Assembly: GCA_023664775.1 (NCBI GenBank) | Contig: JAMPEW010000029.1 | Coordinates: 1 to 39,760 of the forward strand | Source: Clostridium sp. | GTDB taxonomy: Bacteria; Bacillota; Clostridia; Lachnospirales; Lachnospiraceae | DNA: 39,760 nt | Direction of reading: 5' to 3' | Part shown: positions 1-9,239 of the stretch, in pieces | Layout: every line of letters begins with the position of its first letter | Numbering within the stretch: the first letter of the stretch is position 1 | Notes under the pieces: generated by a model | What the model was told of the DNA's origin: nothing | Databases searched by the model: none | The model's input: only the letters and a program-made list of their open reading frames with translations | Program-made: the position numbers and the translations under genes

Positions 1-52
1 CCTTGAAATGCTGGAGTCAGAGTCCAGTGCCTTACCATTTGGCGATAGCCCA
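1..52 (-). tRNA. tRNA-Gln (anticodon CTG), 3' end cut off by the window edge
   Basis: Read on the minus strand, the sequence starts TGGGCTATCGCCAAATGG, which is typical of bacterial tRNA-Gln. A D-arm (GCC/GGC) is followed by a perfect anticodon stem CTGGA/TCCAG enclosing the 7-base loop CTCTGAC, with anticodon CTG reading CAG codons. The T-arm and 3' acceptor strand lie outside the window. The identity is read directly from the anticodon; only completeness is unknown. Confidence 0.9.
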
Positions 53-213
53 TTACGAAAAGATATTATAAAATAACAGAAAAAAAAAAGCAAGTATTTT
101 TTTAAAAAATAAGAAAAAAATACACAAAAACTATAGTTTGCTGTTATTATATATGTAAATTGCATTTTTATGTATCATTATTGCCAATGGAAGAAACATT
201 TTTATTAAACTAT

Positions 214-242
214 TTGACAAACAGCACATCATGGTTTAGAAT
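214..242 (+). promoter_or_regulatory. SigA-type promoter for the 113-residue gene
   Basis: TTGACA at 214-219 and TAGAAT at 237-242 are separated by exactly 17 bases, 33 bases before the start codon at 275. The region 53-213 upstream is very AT-rich and shows no gene. Confidence 0.75.
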
Positions 243-274
243 TTCACATGTTATAAACGGTTAGGAGGATTGCT

Positions 275-616
275 ATGAGCAGCATAATTTACGTTGTACC
301 ATGGGCGATATGTGATACGGACAGTATATATGTAAAAAAGGTTCCAAGCGATGAGGTTGCGGAGTTAGAGGTTGGGACTCCTGTATGGGACTGGTGTATA
401 AAAAAGATTGTTCCTAATCCTGATAGGAGGAGTAAGGACAAATATGCAATTATAGATGTTTATAATGGTTATGATACACAGAAAAACGAAAAGGGAGTTT
501 CGTTTTTCTCATTAAGCAATTCAGCAGATAAGCTTACAGAGTGCGGTTTTGAAAAGGCATCAGATACAGAGGCAGCTTATATTAAACAAAAGGTGTTAAA
601 GACTGCAAAAAAATAA
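275..616 (+). CDS. hypothetical 113-residue cytoplasmic protein
   Basis: I do not recognise this protein. It has no signal peptide and no membrane segment. It begins with a hydrophobic strand containing IIYVVPWAI, has a mixed beta-like middle (VGTPVWDWCIKKIV, YAIIDVYNGYD) and ends in a lysine-rich helix. An excellent ribosome site AGGAGG (263-268) sits 6 bases before the ATG. The gene has its own promoter (214-242) and its own terminator (645-667), so it is a monocistronic unit between a tRNA gene and cvfB. Its good codon structure, promoter and terminator argue that it is real and expressed, but nothing in the sequence gives a function. Confidence 0.75.
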   Translation: MSSIIYVVPWAICDTDSIYVKKVPSDEVAELEVGTPVWDWCIKKIVPNPDRRSKDKYAIIDVYNGYDTQKNEKGVSFFSLSNSADKLTECGFEKASDTEAAYIKQKVLKTAKK

Positions 617-644
617 ATGTACAGGTTGTATGTAAAGTAATAAG

Positions 645-667
645 GAGCTGAAAAACGGCTCTTTTTT
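645..667 (+). terminator. intrinsic terminator after the 113-residue gene
   Basis: GAGCTG (645-650), loop AAAAA, CGGCTC (656-661) form a 6-bp stem with one G-T pair, followed directly by six Ts. Confidence 0.75.
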
Positions 668-719
668 ACCTTGAAAATGTATTTGCCATAGTATGGTTTT
701 ACAGGAAATGGAGTTTGAC

Positions 720-1565
720 ATGATAGAAGTAGGAAAATGGAATACCTTAAAGGTAGTGAGAGAAAAGGAATTTGGGGTATATCTGGCAGAGGAAGGCGGT
801 GCTGCAAGGGATGCTGTGCTGCTGCCTAAAAGACAGGTGCCTGAAGATACAAAAATCGGCGATGCCTTAAAGGTATTTATATACAGGGATTCCTCTGACA
901 GGCTTATCGCAACCGTGAATGAGCCATACATTACAATCGGTGAGATAAAAAGGCTTGTTGTGAAAGGCGTAACAAATATAGGTGCATTTATGGATTGGGG
1001 TCTTGAAAAGGATATTTTTCTTCCGTTTAAGGAGCAGACAACCAAGGTGAAAGAGGGAAAAGAGTACCTTGTGAGAATGTATGCGGATAAATCCGAGAGG
1101 CTTTGCGTTTCCATGAAGCTGTATAATTATCTTCTACCTATCAAGGAGGGCTACGAGAAGGGACAAGGCTTTAAGGGCATCATATACGAGTATAAGCAGG
1201 GTATGGGAGCCTTTGTTGCCATAGATGATAAGTACAGTGGATTGATTCATGAAAATGAGATTTACAACAATGTTTATGTTGGAGATGAGGTAGAGGGACG
1301 CATTGTAAATATAAGAGAGGATGGCAGGGCAGACCTTGCACTTAATGATGTGGCATATAAGCAGATGATTTCAGACAGTGAGATGGTATACGATGTCATA
1401 AAAAGCTACAAGGGTGTGCTTCCCTTTAACGACAAAGCAGATAAGGAGCTTATAAAAAAGGAGCTGGGACTCAGCAAAAATGCCTTTAAGCGTGCTGTTG
1501 GAAAGCTGCTTAAGGAGGGCAAAATAAAAATTACGGAAAAAACGATTGAAATAAGGAGGAAATAA
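720..1565 (+). CDS. cvfB: CvfB-like S1-domain RNA-binding protein
   Basis: The product (281 residues from the ATG at 720) matches the CvfB/YitL family: tandem S1-type OB-folds followed by a C-terminal winged helix. The N-terminal [20 protein letters not shown] is the family's characteristic opening. A second S1 unit follows ([22 protein letters not shown]) and a third ([19 protein letters not shown]). The end ([34 protein letters not shown]) is the winged helix. In staphylococci CvfB binds RNA and affects virulence gene expression; its role here is inferred only. An in-frame ATG at 693 is possible, but the purine-rich AGGAAATGGAG (702-712) lies just before 720 and family alignment starts there. 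ridA follows 2 bases after the stop, so the two genes are co-transcribed. Confidence 0.85.
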   Translation: MIEVGKWNTLKVVREKEFGVYLAEEGGAARDAVLLPKRQVPEDTKIGDALKVFIYRDSSDRLIATVNEPYITIGEIKRLVVKGVTNIGAFMDWGLEKDIFLPFKEQTTKVKEGKEYLVRMYADKSERLCVSMKLYNYLLPIKEGYEKGQGFKGIIYEYKQGMGAFVAIDDKYSGLIHENEIYNNVYVGDEVEGRIVNIREDGRADLALNDVAYKQMISDSEMVYDVIKSYKGVLPFNDKADKELIKKELGLSKNAFKRAVGKLLKEGKIKITEKTIEIRRK

Positions 1566-1567
1566 AA

Positions 1568-1951
1568 ATGAAGGAAATAATTTCAACAAAAAAGGCACCT
1601 GCGGCAATCGGACCATATTCACAGGCAGTTGTTGTGGGCGATATGATTTATACGTCAGGTATGATACCGATTATACCTGAGACGGGAGAGCTTGAAGGTG
1701 GTGATATTACTGCACAGGCACGTCAGGCAATCTCTAATCTGATTGCACTCCTTGAGGAGGCAGGCGCAGATGCACAGTCAGTTGTAAAGACTACCGTATT
1801 CATAAAGGATATGAATGATTTTGCAAAGGTAAATGAGGTTTATGCGGCATTTTTTACGGACAATTATCCGGCGCGCTCTTGCGTCGAGGTGGCAAGGCTG
1901 CCAAAGGACGTGCTGATAGAGATTGAGGCAGTGGCAATAAAAAATAAGTAA
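1568..1951 (+). CDS. ridA: RidA family reactive enamine/imine deaminase
   Basis: This is a 127-residue RidA/YjgF/Rid-family protein of the usual length. Family hallmarks are the N-terminal [21 protein letters not shown], the middle [21 protein letters not shown] and the C-terminal [23 protein letters not shown]. The arginine in PARSCVEV is the residue that binds the carboxylate of the 2-aminoacrylate-type substrate. RidA hydrolyses reactive enamines and imines made by PLP enzymes such as threonine dehydratase, and it protects branched-chain aminotransferase. Finding it 110 bases before ilvE therefore makes metabolic sense. Its ribosome site AGGAGG overlaps the end of cvfB, consistent with translational coupling. 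Confidence 0.93.
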   Translation: MKEIISTKKAPAAIGPYSQAVVVGDMIYTSGMIPIIPETGELEGGDITAQARQAISNLIALLEEAGADAQSVVKTTVFIKDMNDFAKVNEVYAAFFTDNYPARSCVEVARLPKDVLIEIEAVAIKNK

Positions 1952-2061
1952 AATCTTGCGCAATTAACATTAGGGTGGTAAACTAGATTGGGTAGAAAAT
2001 CTGATAAGTCATAGAAACGAAAATACAAGGCGAGACAATCAGGGAAAGGAAGTATACGATT

Positions 2062-3084
2062 ATGAGTAAAAATATTGATTGGTCAAATTTAGGCTTTGCT
2101 TACATGGAAACGGATAAGAGATTTGTATCAAATTATAAGGACGGAGCTTGGGACGAAGGAGCGCTTATTGATGATCCGATGGTTACAATGAGTGAATGTG
2201 CCTGCGTTCTCCAGTATGCACAAACCTGTTTTGAGGGGTTAAAAGCATATACGACTGAGGACGGACGTATTGTATGCTTCAGACCTGACCTGAATGCACA
2301 GAGAATGGCAGATACATGTAAAAGACTTGAGATGCCTGTATTTCCTGAGGATAGATTTGTACAGGCTGTTGTTGATACCGTAAAGGCAAATGCAGACTAT
2401 GTTCCGCCGTTTGGGTCGGGAGCGACACTCTACATAAGACCATACATGTTCGGAAGCAATGCTGTAATCGGTGTAAAGCCGGCTGATGAGTATCAGTTCC
2501 GTGTATTTACAACACCTGTAGGTCCTTATTTTAAGGGCGGGGCAAAGCCTATCGTTATTCGTGTCAGTGATTTTGACAGGGCAGCGCCTCATGGAACGGG
2601 ACATATCAAGGCGGGACTTAACTATGCAATGAGCCTTCATGCAATTGTGGATGCGCATGATAAGGGCTATGCTGAAAATATGTATCTTGATGCTGCTACA
2701 CGTACGAAGGTTGAGGAGACAGGCGGAGCAAACTTTATTTTCATAACGAAGGACGGCAAGCTTGTAACGCCTAAGTCAGACAGTATTCTTCCTTCCATTA
2801 CAAGACGCTCACTTATGGTTGTTGCTGAGAAATATCTCGGTATGACCGTTGAGCACAGAGAGGTATATTTTGATGAGGTTAAGGATTTTGCCGAGTGCGG
2901 TCTTTGTGGAACGGCAGCAGTAATTTCGCCTGTAGGAAGGATAGACGACCACGGAAAGGAAATCTGCTTCCCAAGCGGCATGGACGATATGGGACCTGTA
3001 ACAAAGAAGCTTTATGATACGCTTACGGGTATTCAGATGGGCAAAATAGAAGCGCCTGAGGGATGGATTAAGGAAATAAAATAA
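2062..3084 (+). CDS. ilvE: branched-chain-amino-acid aminotransferase
   Basis: This is a 340-residue class IV PLP aminotransferase of the larger IlvE type. It makes or degrades leucine, isoleucine and valine by transamination with 2-oxoglutarate/glutamate. The PLP-binding lysine is K183 in HGTGHIKAGLNYAMS. CFEGLKAY (about 56-63), FRPDLNAQRM (73-82) and the glutamate in TKVEETGGANFIFI (about 219) are conserved elements around the cofactor. The C-terminal ECGLCGTAAVISPV binds the phosphate. The ORF starts with ATG after GGAAAGGAAG. The 110-base gap after ridA contains only a weak promoter candidate (TTGCGC 1956-1961, 17 bases, TAAACT 1979-1984), so read-through from ridA is likely. A strong terminator ends the unit. 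Confidence 0.93.
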   Translation: MSKNIDWSNLGFAYMETDKRFVSNYKDGAWDEGALIDDPMVTMSECACVLQYAQTCFEGLKAYTTEDGRIVCFRPDLNAQRMADTCKRLEMPVFPEDRFVQAVVDTVKANADYVPPFGSGATLYIRPYMFGSNAVIGVKPADEYQFRVFTTPVGPYFKGGAKPIVIRVSDFDRAAPHGTGHIKAGLNYAMSLHAIVDAHDKGYAENMYLDAATRTKVEETGGANFIFITKDGKLVTPKSDSILPSITRRSLMVVAEKYLGMTVEHREVYFDEVKDFAECGLCGTAAVISPVGRIDDHGKEICFPSGMDDMGPVTKKLYDTLTGIQMGKIEAPEGWIKEIK

Positions 3085-3098
3085 CAGTGAAATCTGAC

Positions 3099-3126
3099 AT
3101 GGGGTTGTCGCGGCAACCCCATTTTC
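3099..3126 (+). terminator. intrinsic terminator after ilvE
   Basis: A 9-bp perfect stem, ATGGGGTTG (3099-3107) with CAACCCCAT (3114-3122), encloses a 6-base loop and is followed by TTTT. Confidence 0.88.
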
Positions 3127-3155
3127 AATATGTACATATGTAAAGGCGGTAAAAT

Positions 3156-3857
3156 ATGAGTTATGTAAGATTTAAGGATGTATGCAAAACCTATCACAGT
3201 GGTGACGTTAAGGTGGAGGCGCTGAAAGGTGCAAGCTTTGAGGTCGAAAAAGGCGAGATATGTGTTATCGTGGGACAGTCAGGCGCAGGAAAGACAACAC
3301 TGTTAAATATATTGGGCGGTATGGATAAGCTTACAAGCGGAGAAATATATCTTGAGGATAAAAAGGTGTCTGCGCTTAGCAAAAAACAGCTTGCCACCTA
3401 CAGAAGGCAGGATATAGGTTTTGTATTTCAGTTTTACAACCTGATACCCAATCTTACGGCAATAGAAAATATAGAAATTGCAACACAGCTTTCAAAGGAG
3501 CCTATGGACCCTGAGGAAGTGCTTGCGCTTGTGGGTCTTACAGACAGGCGTGACAACTTCCCTACACAGCTTTCAGGAGGAGAACAGCAGAGGGTGTCAA
3601 TTGCAAGAGCACTTGCCAAAAATCCGAAGCTTCTTTTGTGTGACGAGCCTACGGGAGCCCTTGACTATGAAACGGGCAAGGCTGTACTAAAGCTTTTACA
3701 GGATTGCAGCAGGAAAAATAAAATGACAGTTATTATCATTACGCACAATCAGGCATTAACTGCTATGGCAGACAGAATAATCAAGGTTAAAAACGGACAC
3801 ATTTCCTCCGTAAGAATAAATGAAAACGTTATTCCGGTGGAAAATATTGAATGGTAA
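3156..3857 (+). CDS. ABC transporter ATP-binding protein, MacB/LolD/BceA type
   Basis: This 233-residue nucleotide-binding subunit has Walker [10 protein letters not shown] at 40-48, a Q-loop (FVFQFYN, 89-95), signature LSGGEQQR at 139-146, Walker B LLLCDEP with catalytic E164, a D-loop GALD and a switch histidine in IITHNQ. The sequence type is that of lipoprotein-release and antimicrobial-peptide exporters (MacB, LolD, BceA). These power FtsX-like permeases that work by mechanotransmission rather than classical channel transport. The partner permease starts 86 bases downstream. The substrate is not deducible. Its ATPase is clearly homologous to the one at 12804, so the window holds two systems of the same class. 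Confidence 0.93.
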   Translation: MSYVRFKDVCKTYHSGDVKVEALKGASFEVEKGEICVIVGQSGAGKTTLLNILGGMDKLTSGEIYLEDKKVSALSKKQLATYRRQDIGFVFQFYNLIPNLTAIENIEIATQLSKEPMDPEEVLALVGLTDRRDNFPTQLSGGEQQRVSIARALAKNPKLLLCDEPTGALDYETGKAVLKLLQDCSRKNKMTVIIITHNQALTAMADRIIKVKNGHISSVRINENVIPVENIEW

Positions 3858-3943
3858 ATGCTGTGAAAGCGGATTAACAAAACACTTTAATTTGCTTCAA
3901 AAATATTAAAATTTATGGATTAAGTTTTGATTGGAGATAAAAA

Positions 3944-6577
3944 TTGAAGAATGCATATGGTAAAAACATTACCCGTACCATAGGAGGAAGCTTTGGAAGG
4001 TATCTTGCCATTATGGCGATTATCGCTTTGGGCGTAGGTTTTTTTTCGGGGCTGAAGGTGACAAAGCCTGCCATGGTAACGACGGGAAACAATTACATAA
4101 GGGAACACAGCCTGTACGATTTTAAGCTGCTTTCCACCTATGGCTTTACTGATGATGAGGTAAAGAAAATGTCTGAGACGGCAATGGCTGCCGAGGGAGC
4201 GTATAGTCAGGATTTTATTTACGTGGATTCCGAGGGGAATGAGTCTGTCATCAAGGCAAATTCCATTACCGAAAATGTAAATAGCTTAAAGCTTGTATCG
4301 GGACGCCTGCCAAAGGATGAAAGCGAATGTGTGCTTGACGCTTATTCCTACGGCGAGGATATGATAGGCAGGGAAATTTCCATTGATGAAAGTAACTCGG
4401 ATGAGATAAAGGACGCTTTTTCAAGAAATACCTATACCGTTGTGGGTACTGTGTATTCTCCTGTATATCTGAATTATGAAAGGGGAACCACGAGTCTTGG
4501 AAATGGAAGGCTTGGAGGCTTTGTCTACATGCTTCCTGATGCGTTTGCCTTGGAATATTATACGGAGCTGTATCTGAAATGTCAGGACAGCTATGACATA
4601 TATACAGAGGAATATGATGATTTTATTGATGCGAGAGCCTTTTACATTGAGGAGCATTTAAAGGAGACTGCAAACGCAAGATATGAGGATTTGCTTGATG
4701 AAATAAATTCCGAGTATGACGAGGCTGCCAGCGAAATTAAGGATAAGGTTACTGACGCTTACAGGGAGGCTTTTTATGAGCAGATGATGGCGCAGGGCTT
4801 TACAGAGTCCATTATAGACGCTTTTCTTGCCGATGGAACATTGGAGCTTCCACAGGAGGATATCGATAAGGAAATTGACAGGCTTGTAGGCGAAATAGAG
4901 CTGCCGGAGCTTGTTGAGCCTGAAACCTTTGTGCTTGATAGAAATTCAAATATTGGGTATGTGTGCTTTAAAAATGATTCCGCAATCGTTGAGGGGATTG
5001 CAAAGGTATTTCCGGTGTTTTTCTTCCTTATCGCGGCACTTGTGTGTTCAACGACAATGACGAGGATGATTGATGATGAAAGAGGGCAGATCGGAACCTT
5101 TCGTGCGCTTGGCTACAGTAATTCCTCCATCATTGCAAAATATATCATTTATTCGGGAAGTGCAGCAGGCATCGGCGGGCTTGCCGGCTTTTTCGGCGGT
5201 ACGTTTTTGTTTCCGTATGTTATATGGTTTGCCTATGATTTGATGTACGGCTTTGCAGAAATTAAATACTATTTTTCGGGAACGATGCTTGTACTTTCCC
5301 TGCTTGTGGCGTTTCTTTGCTCTGCGGGCACAACATACCTTGCCTGCAAAAATGAACTGAGATGTATGCCTGCTGAGCTGATAAGACCGAAGGCGCCTGC
5401 CGCAGGAAAAAGAATCTTGCTTGAAAAGATGAATTTTATTTGGAAGCATATGAAATTTCTTCACAAGGTTACTGCAAGAAATGTATTCAGATTTAAAAAG
5501 CGTATGTTTATGATGATTATAGGAATTGCAGGGTGCATGGCGCTTGTTATGACGGGGCTTGGTCTAAAGGATTCCATTTCAAACATTGCGGCATTTCAGT
5601 ATGATGAGATAGAAATTTTTGACATAGACGCAACATTTTCAGGGTCAGTGGACGATGCTTCAAGAGATGAAATTGAAAAGCAGCTTGGGACTGTGATAAG
5701 CACATCAACGGAAATCTATAAAACCTCGATGGAATACCGTACGGATGACGTGTCAAAGACGGTATATCTTACTGCCGCTGATGGGGATAGCCTTGAGAGC
5801 TTTGTCGATTTTCACAAAAACGGAAAAAAGGTGGAATATCCGGAGTATGGAGAGGTATTGCTTTCTAATGGGCTTGCTGAGATGGCAGGCGTAAAGGTGG
5901 GAGATGTCTTTACGCTTACGGATAATGACGGAAGAAAGACCGAGCTTAAGGTTTCCGGTATATTTGAAAACTATGTGTGGCATTATGCATATGTAACGCC
6001 TGAAACCTATAGTGACTTTTTTGATGCGGAATATGAGCCTAATTCCATGTTTATTAATCTTTCGGAGGAGGCAGACCCATATGAGGCTGGAGCAACGCTT
6101 ACGGATATAGACGGCATTATGAATGTGAATGTCGTTGCCGCATTAAAGGACAGGATAGCCAATATGATGAAAATGCTTGATTCAGTTGTATGGCTTGTAA
6201 TCGGCTGTGCTGCTGCGCTTGCATTTATTGTGCTGATTAACTTGAGCAATATTAACATAACGGAGCGTGTAAGGGAAATTGCAACAATAAAGGTATTAGG
6301 CTTTTATTCGGGCGAGACGGGCGCTTATGTGTTCAGGGAAAACCTTGTCCTTACCATACTTGGAATTATTGTGGGAGTGCCGCTTGGAAAATGGCTTCAT
6401 GCGTTTGTCATTTCCCAAATTAAAATCGACCTTATATCCTTCAAGATAACCATACTGCCTATCAGCTATGTCATAGGCGTAATAATGGTGCTTATGTTTT
6501 TGGTGATAGTGGATATGATTATGAGAAGGAAGCTTGAGGCTATTGATATGGCAGAATCCCTTAAATCCATAGAATAA
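3944..6577 (+). CDS. FtsX-like ABC transporter permease (877 residues)
   Basis: This is the partner permease of the ATPase at 3156. It has an N-terminal membrane helix (residues about 20-37), a large extracytoplasmic region (about 40-350) and a first FtsX three-helix block (about 360-480, with DDERGQIGTFRALGYSNSSI as the cytoplasmic coupling motif). A second N-terminal-like helix (about 525-545) is followed by a second external domain and a final FtsX block (about 745-870, with REIATIKVLGFYSGET). The first external domain contains a long acidic helical insert (about 225-320) that may form a coiled coil. The start is TTG at 3944, supported by TTGGAG seven bases upstream; no ATG fits. Two-FtsX-block permeases of this size are common in Clostridia for peptide or lipid-related export or sensing; the precise role is unknown. 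Confidence 0.88.
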   Translation: MKNAYGKNITRTIGGSFGRYLAIMAIIALGVGFFSGLKVTKPAMVTTGNNYIREHSLYDFKLLSTYGFTDDEVKKMSETAMAAEGAYSQDFIYVDSEGNESVIKANSITENVNSLKLVSGRLPKDESECVLDAYSYGEDMIGREISIDESNSDEIKDAFSRNTYTVVGTVYSPVYLNYERGTTSLGNGRLGGFVYMLPDAFALEYYTELYLKCQDSYDIYTEEYDDFIDARAFYIEEHLKETANARYEDLLDEINSEYDEAASEIKDKVTDAYREAFYEQMMAQGFTESIIDAFLADGTLELPQEDIDKEIDRLVGEIELPELVEPETFVLDRNSNIGYVCFKNDSAIVEGIAKVFPVFFFLIAALVCSTTMTRMIDDERGQIGTFRALGYSNSSIIAKYIIYSGSAAGIGGLAGFFGGTFLFPYVIWFAYDLMYGFAEIKYYFSGTMLVLSLLVAFLCSAGTTYLACKNELRCMPAELIRPKAPAAGKRILLEKMNFIWKHMKFLHKVTARNVFRFKKRMFMMIIGIAGCMALVMTGLGLKDSISNIAAFQYDEIEIFDIDATFSGSVDDASRDEIEKQLGTVISTSTEIYKTSMEYRTDDVSKTVYLTAADGDSLESFVDFHKNGKKVEYPEYGEVLLSNGLAEMAGVKVGDVFTLTDNDGRKTELKVSGIFENYVWHYAYVTPETYSDFFDAEYEPNSMFINLSEEADPYEAGATLTDIDGIMNVNVVAALKDRIANMMKMLDSVVWLVIGCAAALAFIVLINLSNINITERVREIATIKVLGFYSGETGAYVFRENLVLTILGIIVGVPLGKWLHAFVISQIKIDLISFKITILPISYVIGVIMVLMFLVIVDMIMRRKLEAIDMAESLKSIE

Positions 6578-6596
6578 AATAAAGCTTGTTTGTGTT

Positions 6597-6626
6597 TTGA
6601 CATAGGCAAAAACTTATTGATAAAAA
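6597..6626 (+). promoter_or_regulatory. candidate SigA promoter for the spermidine-synthase-like gene
   Basis: A perfect -35 TTGACA (6597-6602) is followed after 18 bases by TAAAAA (6621-6626); ATAAAA would give 17 bases. No terminator separates this from the permease gene, so read-through is also possible. Confidence 0.5.
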
Positions 6627-6650
6627 ATTTCATTGAAAAGGAAAGCTGTT

Positions 6651-8270
6651 ATGAGTGAAAAAAGAATATTAAAGAATAAGGTGTTTTTGTACCTGACGGA
6701 ATTTTTTGCGGGAATGTCCGTAATGGCTGTGGAGCTTGGGGCAAGCAGGCTTCTTGCACCGTATTTCAGCTCCTCGCAGATTGTCTGGACAATCATTATC
6801 GGAACAATTATGATTGCAATGGCACTTGGCAATATATACGGAGGAAGAAGTGCAGACAAAAATCCAAATCCCGATAAGCTTTACGGCAGAATTTTAATTG
6901 CAGCCGTATGGATTGCATTGATTCCTTTTGTGGGGAAATATATTATTTTGGGTATTTCGGCACTTCTTGTTTTTACGGTTAATAACAACTTTCTCATATG
7001 GGCGGCGTTTTGTGCCTGCATGGTTATATTTGTATTTCCACTTTTTCTTCTTGGAACGGTCACGCCGTCCCTTGCAAAATATTCAGTGGAAAGCCTTGAG
7101 GAAAGCGGGAAGGTTGTAGGCAACCTTGGGGCATTTAACACAATAGGAAGTATCATTGGAACATTCCTGCCGACCTTTGTAACCATACCTGCGGTGGGAA
7201 CGTCCATTACATTTCTTATATTTTCAGGTGTGCTTATGCTCCTTGGAATTATATATTTTGTAAGCTGTAGGGCAGGGAAGGTTAAGTCTGCCGTTTCGGT
7301 TGTGGTTCTTATTATAAGCTGCATTTTTGGTTCATCGGACAGCTTTGCATTTTGGGAAAAGGATTTGACCTATGAGGGAGAGTCCATATACAATTATCTT
7401 CAGGTTATGGAAAATGATGAGAAGGTGTATCTTTCCACAAATGTTCTTATTGGCATACAATCTATTTATGTCAAGGAGGAGAGGCTTACAGGCATGTACT
7501 ATGATTATGCAATGGCAGCTCCCCTTATGGCAGGCCTGTCAAAAAAGGACGGCATGAATATTCTCATTCTTGGCATGGGGACGGGAACCTATGCAACCCA
7601 ATGTAGCAGATACTATGATAATGTTGTCTGTACGGGAGTTGAGATTGATGAAAAAATAACAAAGCTTGCAAGAGAGTATTTTGAGCTGCCTGAGGATGTA
7701 CAGGTTACAACCTATGATGGCAGGGCGTACTTGAATGTAATAGATGAGAAATACGACGTTATCATGGTGGACGCTTATCAGGATATAACAATTCCATTTC
7801 AGATGTCATCAGTTGAGTTTTTCACTCTTGTAAAAGAACATCTTACGCCTGACGGGGTTATGGTTGTAAATATGAACATGAGGAGCAACAGTGAGGGTGA
7901 TATTAATCAGCATCTTCAAGATACTATTTCGCAGGTGTTTGAGGAGGTTTATATTGTTGATATTGGAGGCTCCACGAACCGTCAGCTTTTCGCTTCAAAT
8001 AATGCGGCTATGATAGAAACCTTTTATGACGAGGTGGAGGCATTATCATCGGATGATGCATTGCAGGGTGAATTGAAGAATTTTATGGAACAAAAGCTGG
8101 AGGGAAGCCTTGTTGCATATGAGGCAGGCAGCTATATTATGACTGATGATAAGGCACCTGTGGAGCTGCTTGGAATGAAGGTCATAGATGGGCTGATTAA
8201 GGATGAGGTTTTGTATTACAAGGAAATATATGAGGAGGAAGGACTGGAGGGGCTGCTGGACAGACTGTAG
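6651..8270 (+). CDS. membrane protein fused to a spermidine-synthase-like domain
   Basis: The product is 539 residues from the ATG at 6651, which has AAGGA eight bases upstream; an in-frame TTG at 6633 is less likely. The N-terminal part (about 1-235) holds seven to eight hydrophobic helices. The C-terminal part (about 240-480) is a Rossmann domain of the spermidine synthase family. It contains LILGMGTGTY (about 305-314, S-adenosyl binding), GVEIDEKI with the acidic ribose-binding residue, YDGRAYL, and VDAYQD in the place of the aminopropyltransferase catalytic aspartate. Such 'fused MFS/spermidine synthase' proteins are common in bacteria, but their substrate is unestablished. No speD (AdoMet decarboxylase) lies nearby, so polyamine synthesis cannot be claimed; methyl or aminopropyl transfer to a membrane-associated substrate is speculation. 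Confidence 0.8.
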   Translation: MSEKRILKNKVFLYLTEFFAGMSVMAVELGASRLLAPYFSSSQIVWTIIIGTIMIAMALGNIYGGRSADKNPNPDKLYGRILIAAVWIALIPFVGKYIILGISALLVFTVNNNFLIWAAFCACMVIFVFPLFLLGTVTPSLAKYSVESLEESGKVVGNLGAFNTIGSIIGTFLPTFVTIPAVGTSITFLIFSGVLMLLGIIYFVSCRAGKVKSAVSVVVLIISCIFGSSDSFAFWEKDLTYEGESIYNYLQVMENDEKVYLSTNVLIGIQSIYVKEERLTGMYYDYAMAAPLMAGLSKKDGMNILILGMGTGTYATQCSRYYDNVVCTGVEIDEKITKLAREYFELPEDVQVTTYDGRAYLNVIDEKYDVIMVDAYQDITIPFQMSSVEFFTLVKEHLTPDGVMVVNMNMRSNSEGDINQHLQDTISQVFEEVYIVDIGGSTNRQLFASNNAAMIETFYDEVEALSSDDALQGELKNFMEQKLEGSLVAYEAGSYIMTDDKAPVELLGMKVIDGLIKDEVLYYKEIYEEEGLEGLLDRL

Positions 8271-8284
8271 GAAAAGCTGCGTGC

Positions 8285-9073
8285 TTAGTGTGGCAGCGTC
8301 TTGACGTATTCCTCAAGGCAAAGGTTATGCTCCGTCATTTCCTTTGCTGCATCATAACCTACATAGCGGTAGTGCCATGGCTCGTTTATGATGCCTGTGA
8401 TTTCTGTTTTATCTTCGGGATAGCGTTTTACAAACCCATATTTCCATGCATTTTCATAAAGCCAGTCGTAAACCTCATATCCGTATGAGTTTACGCCGTC
8501 TGCATTGATATCAATTGCAAGTCCGAGCTGATGCTCGCTTGTGCCTGGAATGGCAACCCATTCCTCTGCTTTTTCCTTCGCTTCCTCGTCTGAATAGCCC
8601 TCCGCAATATATTCCTGTATTTTTTCGTCCATTAACTGCTGCTGTTTTTCGTATGTGCGCCAGCCTGAAACAACCTCAGGATAAATGCCATCTGCCCGCA
8701 TATCGTCAAACATTTCCTGAAGATAAGGGTATATGCGTGCGTCTACGATCTGTCCGTTTGAAAGGGTTACTGTGTCTAGTGTGTAGTTGTCAGGCAGCGG
8801 ATGGTCTTTGTTTACCAAAATAAGCATCCAATCATTATCTTGTAAATCATCATTTTGGCTGTCTTCTGCTGGCTCCGAAGCTTCCGGGTTGATTTTGCCT
8901 GTACCCGCATCACTGCCGTTTTCGGAAAATACAGTGGTATATGATGCATTTTTATCTGACTTCCCAAGCAGGTTGATAAGAAGAATGAAAGAAGCGGCAA
9001 TAACAATGCACAAAATAATAAGCATCTGTCTTAAAATACGGGATTGGTTTTTTCTTTTCTTTGTATTACTCAT
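8285..9073 (-). CDS. vanY: VanY-like D-alanyl-D-alanine carboxypeptidase, membrane anchored
   Basis: This is a 262-residue M15B zinc peptidase. Reading from the ATG at 9073 (AAGGAG nine bases upstream), it has a basic N-terminus, one membrane helix (about 17-36) and an acidic low-complexity linker. The catalytic domain follows (about 80-262). The zinc and catalytic signatures are both intact: SEHQLGLAIDI (H181, D188) and NEPWHYRYVG (E231, H234). The enzyme should face the outside and remove the terminal D-Ala from peptidoglycan pentapeptides. It converges on the spermidine-synthase-like gene with 14 bases between the stops. It follows vanS in the same direction, but a terminator (9133-9178) lies between them. 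In vanG-type glycopeptide clusters R, S and Y adjoin a ligase; here no ligase, VanT or VanW is seen, so a housekeeping cell-wall role is more likely. Confidence 0.88.
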   Translation of the reverse strand: MSNTKKRKNQSRILRQMLIILCIVIAASFILLINLLGKSDKNASYTTVFSENGSDAGTGKINPEASEPAEDSQNDDLQDNDWMLILVNKDHPLPDNYTLDTVTLSNGQIVDARIYPYLQEMFDDMRADGIYPEVVSGWRTYEKQQQLMDEKIQEYIAEGYSDEEAKEKAEEWVAIPGTSEHQLGLAIDINADGVNSYGYEVYDWLYENAWKYGFVKRYPEDKTEITGIINEPWHYRYVGYDAAKEMTEHNLCLEEYVKTLPH

Positions 9074-9132
9074 GTCTGGTGTCTCCTTTTTGGTAATGCT
9101 TTTGCCTTGCGGCATACAGGATTTTTGGCAAC

Positions 9133-9178
9133 AAAAAATCGCCCTGTCATGTACTGATTGTACAGAAACAAGGCGATT
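9133..9178 (-). terminator. hairpin terminator between the vanS-like and vanY-like genes
   Basis: On the minus strand AATCGCC (9178-9172) pairs with GGCGATT (9143-9137), with an inner CTGT/ACAG pairing, and is followed by a T-rich tract. It lies after vanS and before vanY, so it would limit vanY transcription unless it is read through. Confidence 0.7.
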
Positions 9179-9239
9179 GATGTTTTTGTTTTTTATTATA
9201 AACAGCTTACAAATTTATATGCAATTTCTTACAATTTTC

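Noticed and set aside
1956-1984. Promoter for ilvE (TTGCGC-17-TAAACT)
   Set aside because: Only three of six -35 matches; mentioned in the ilvE entry but not listed as a feature.
8276-8297. GCTGC-N12-GCAGC repeat as terminator between the spermidine-synthase-like gene and vanY
   Set aside because: Only 5 bp, a long loop and no T-run; too weak to call.
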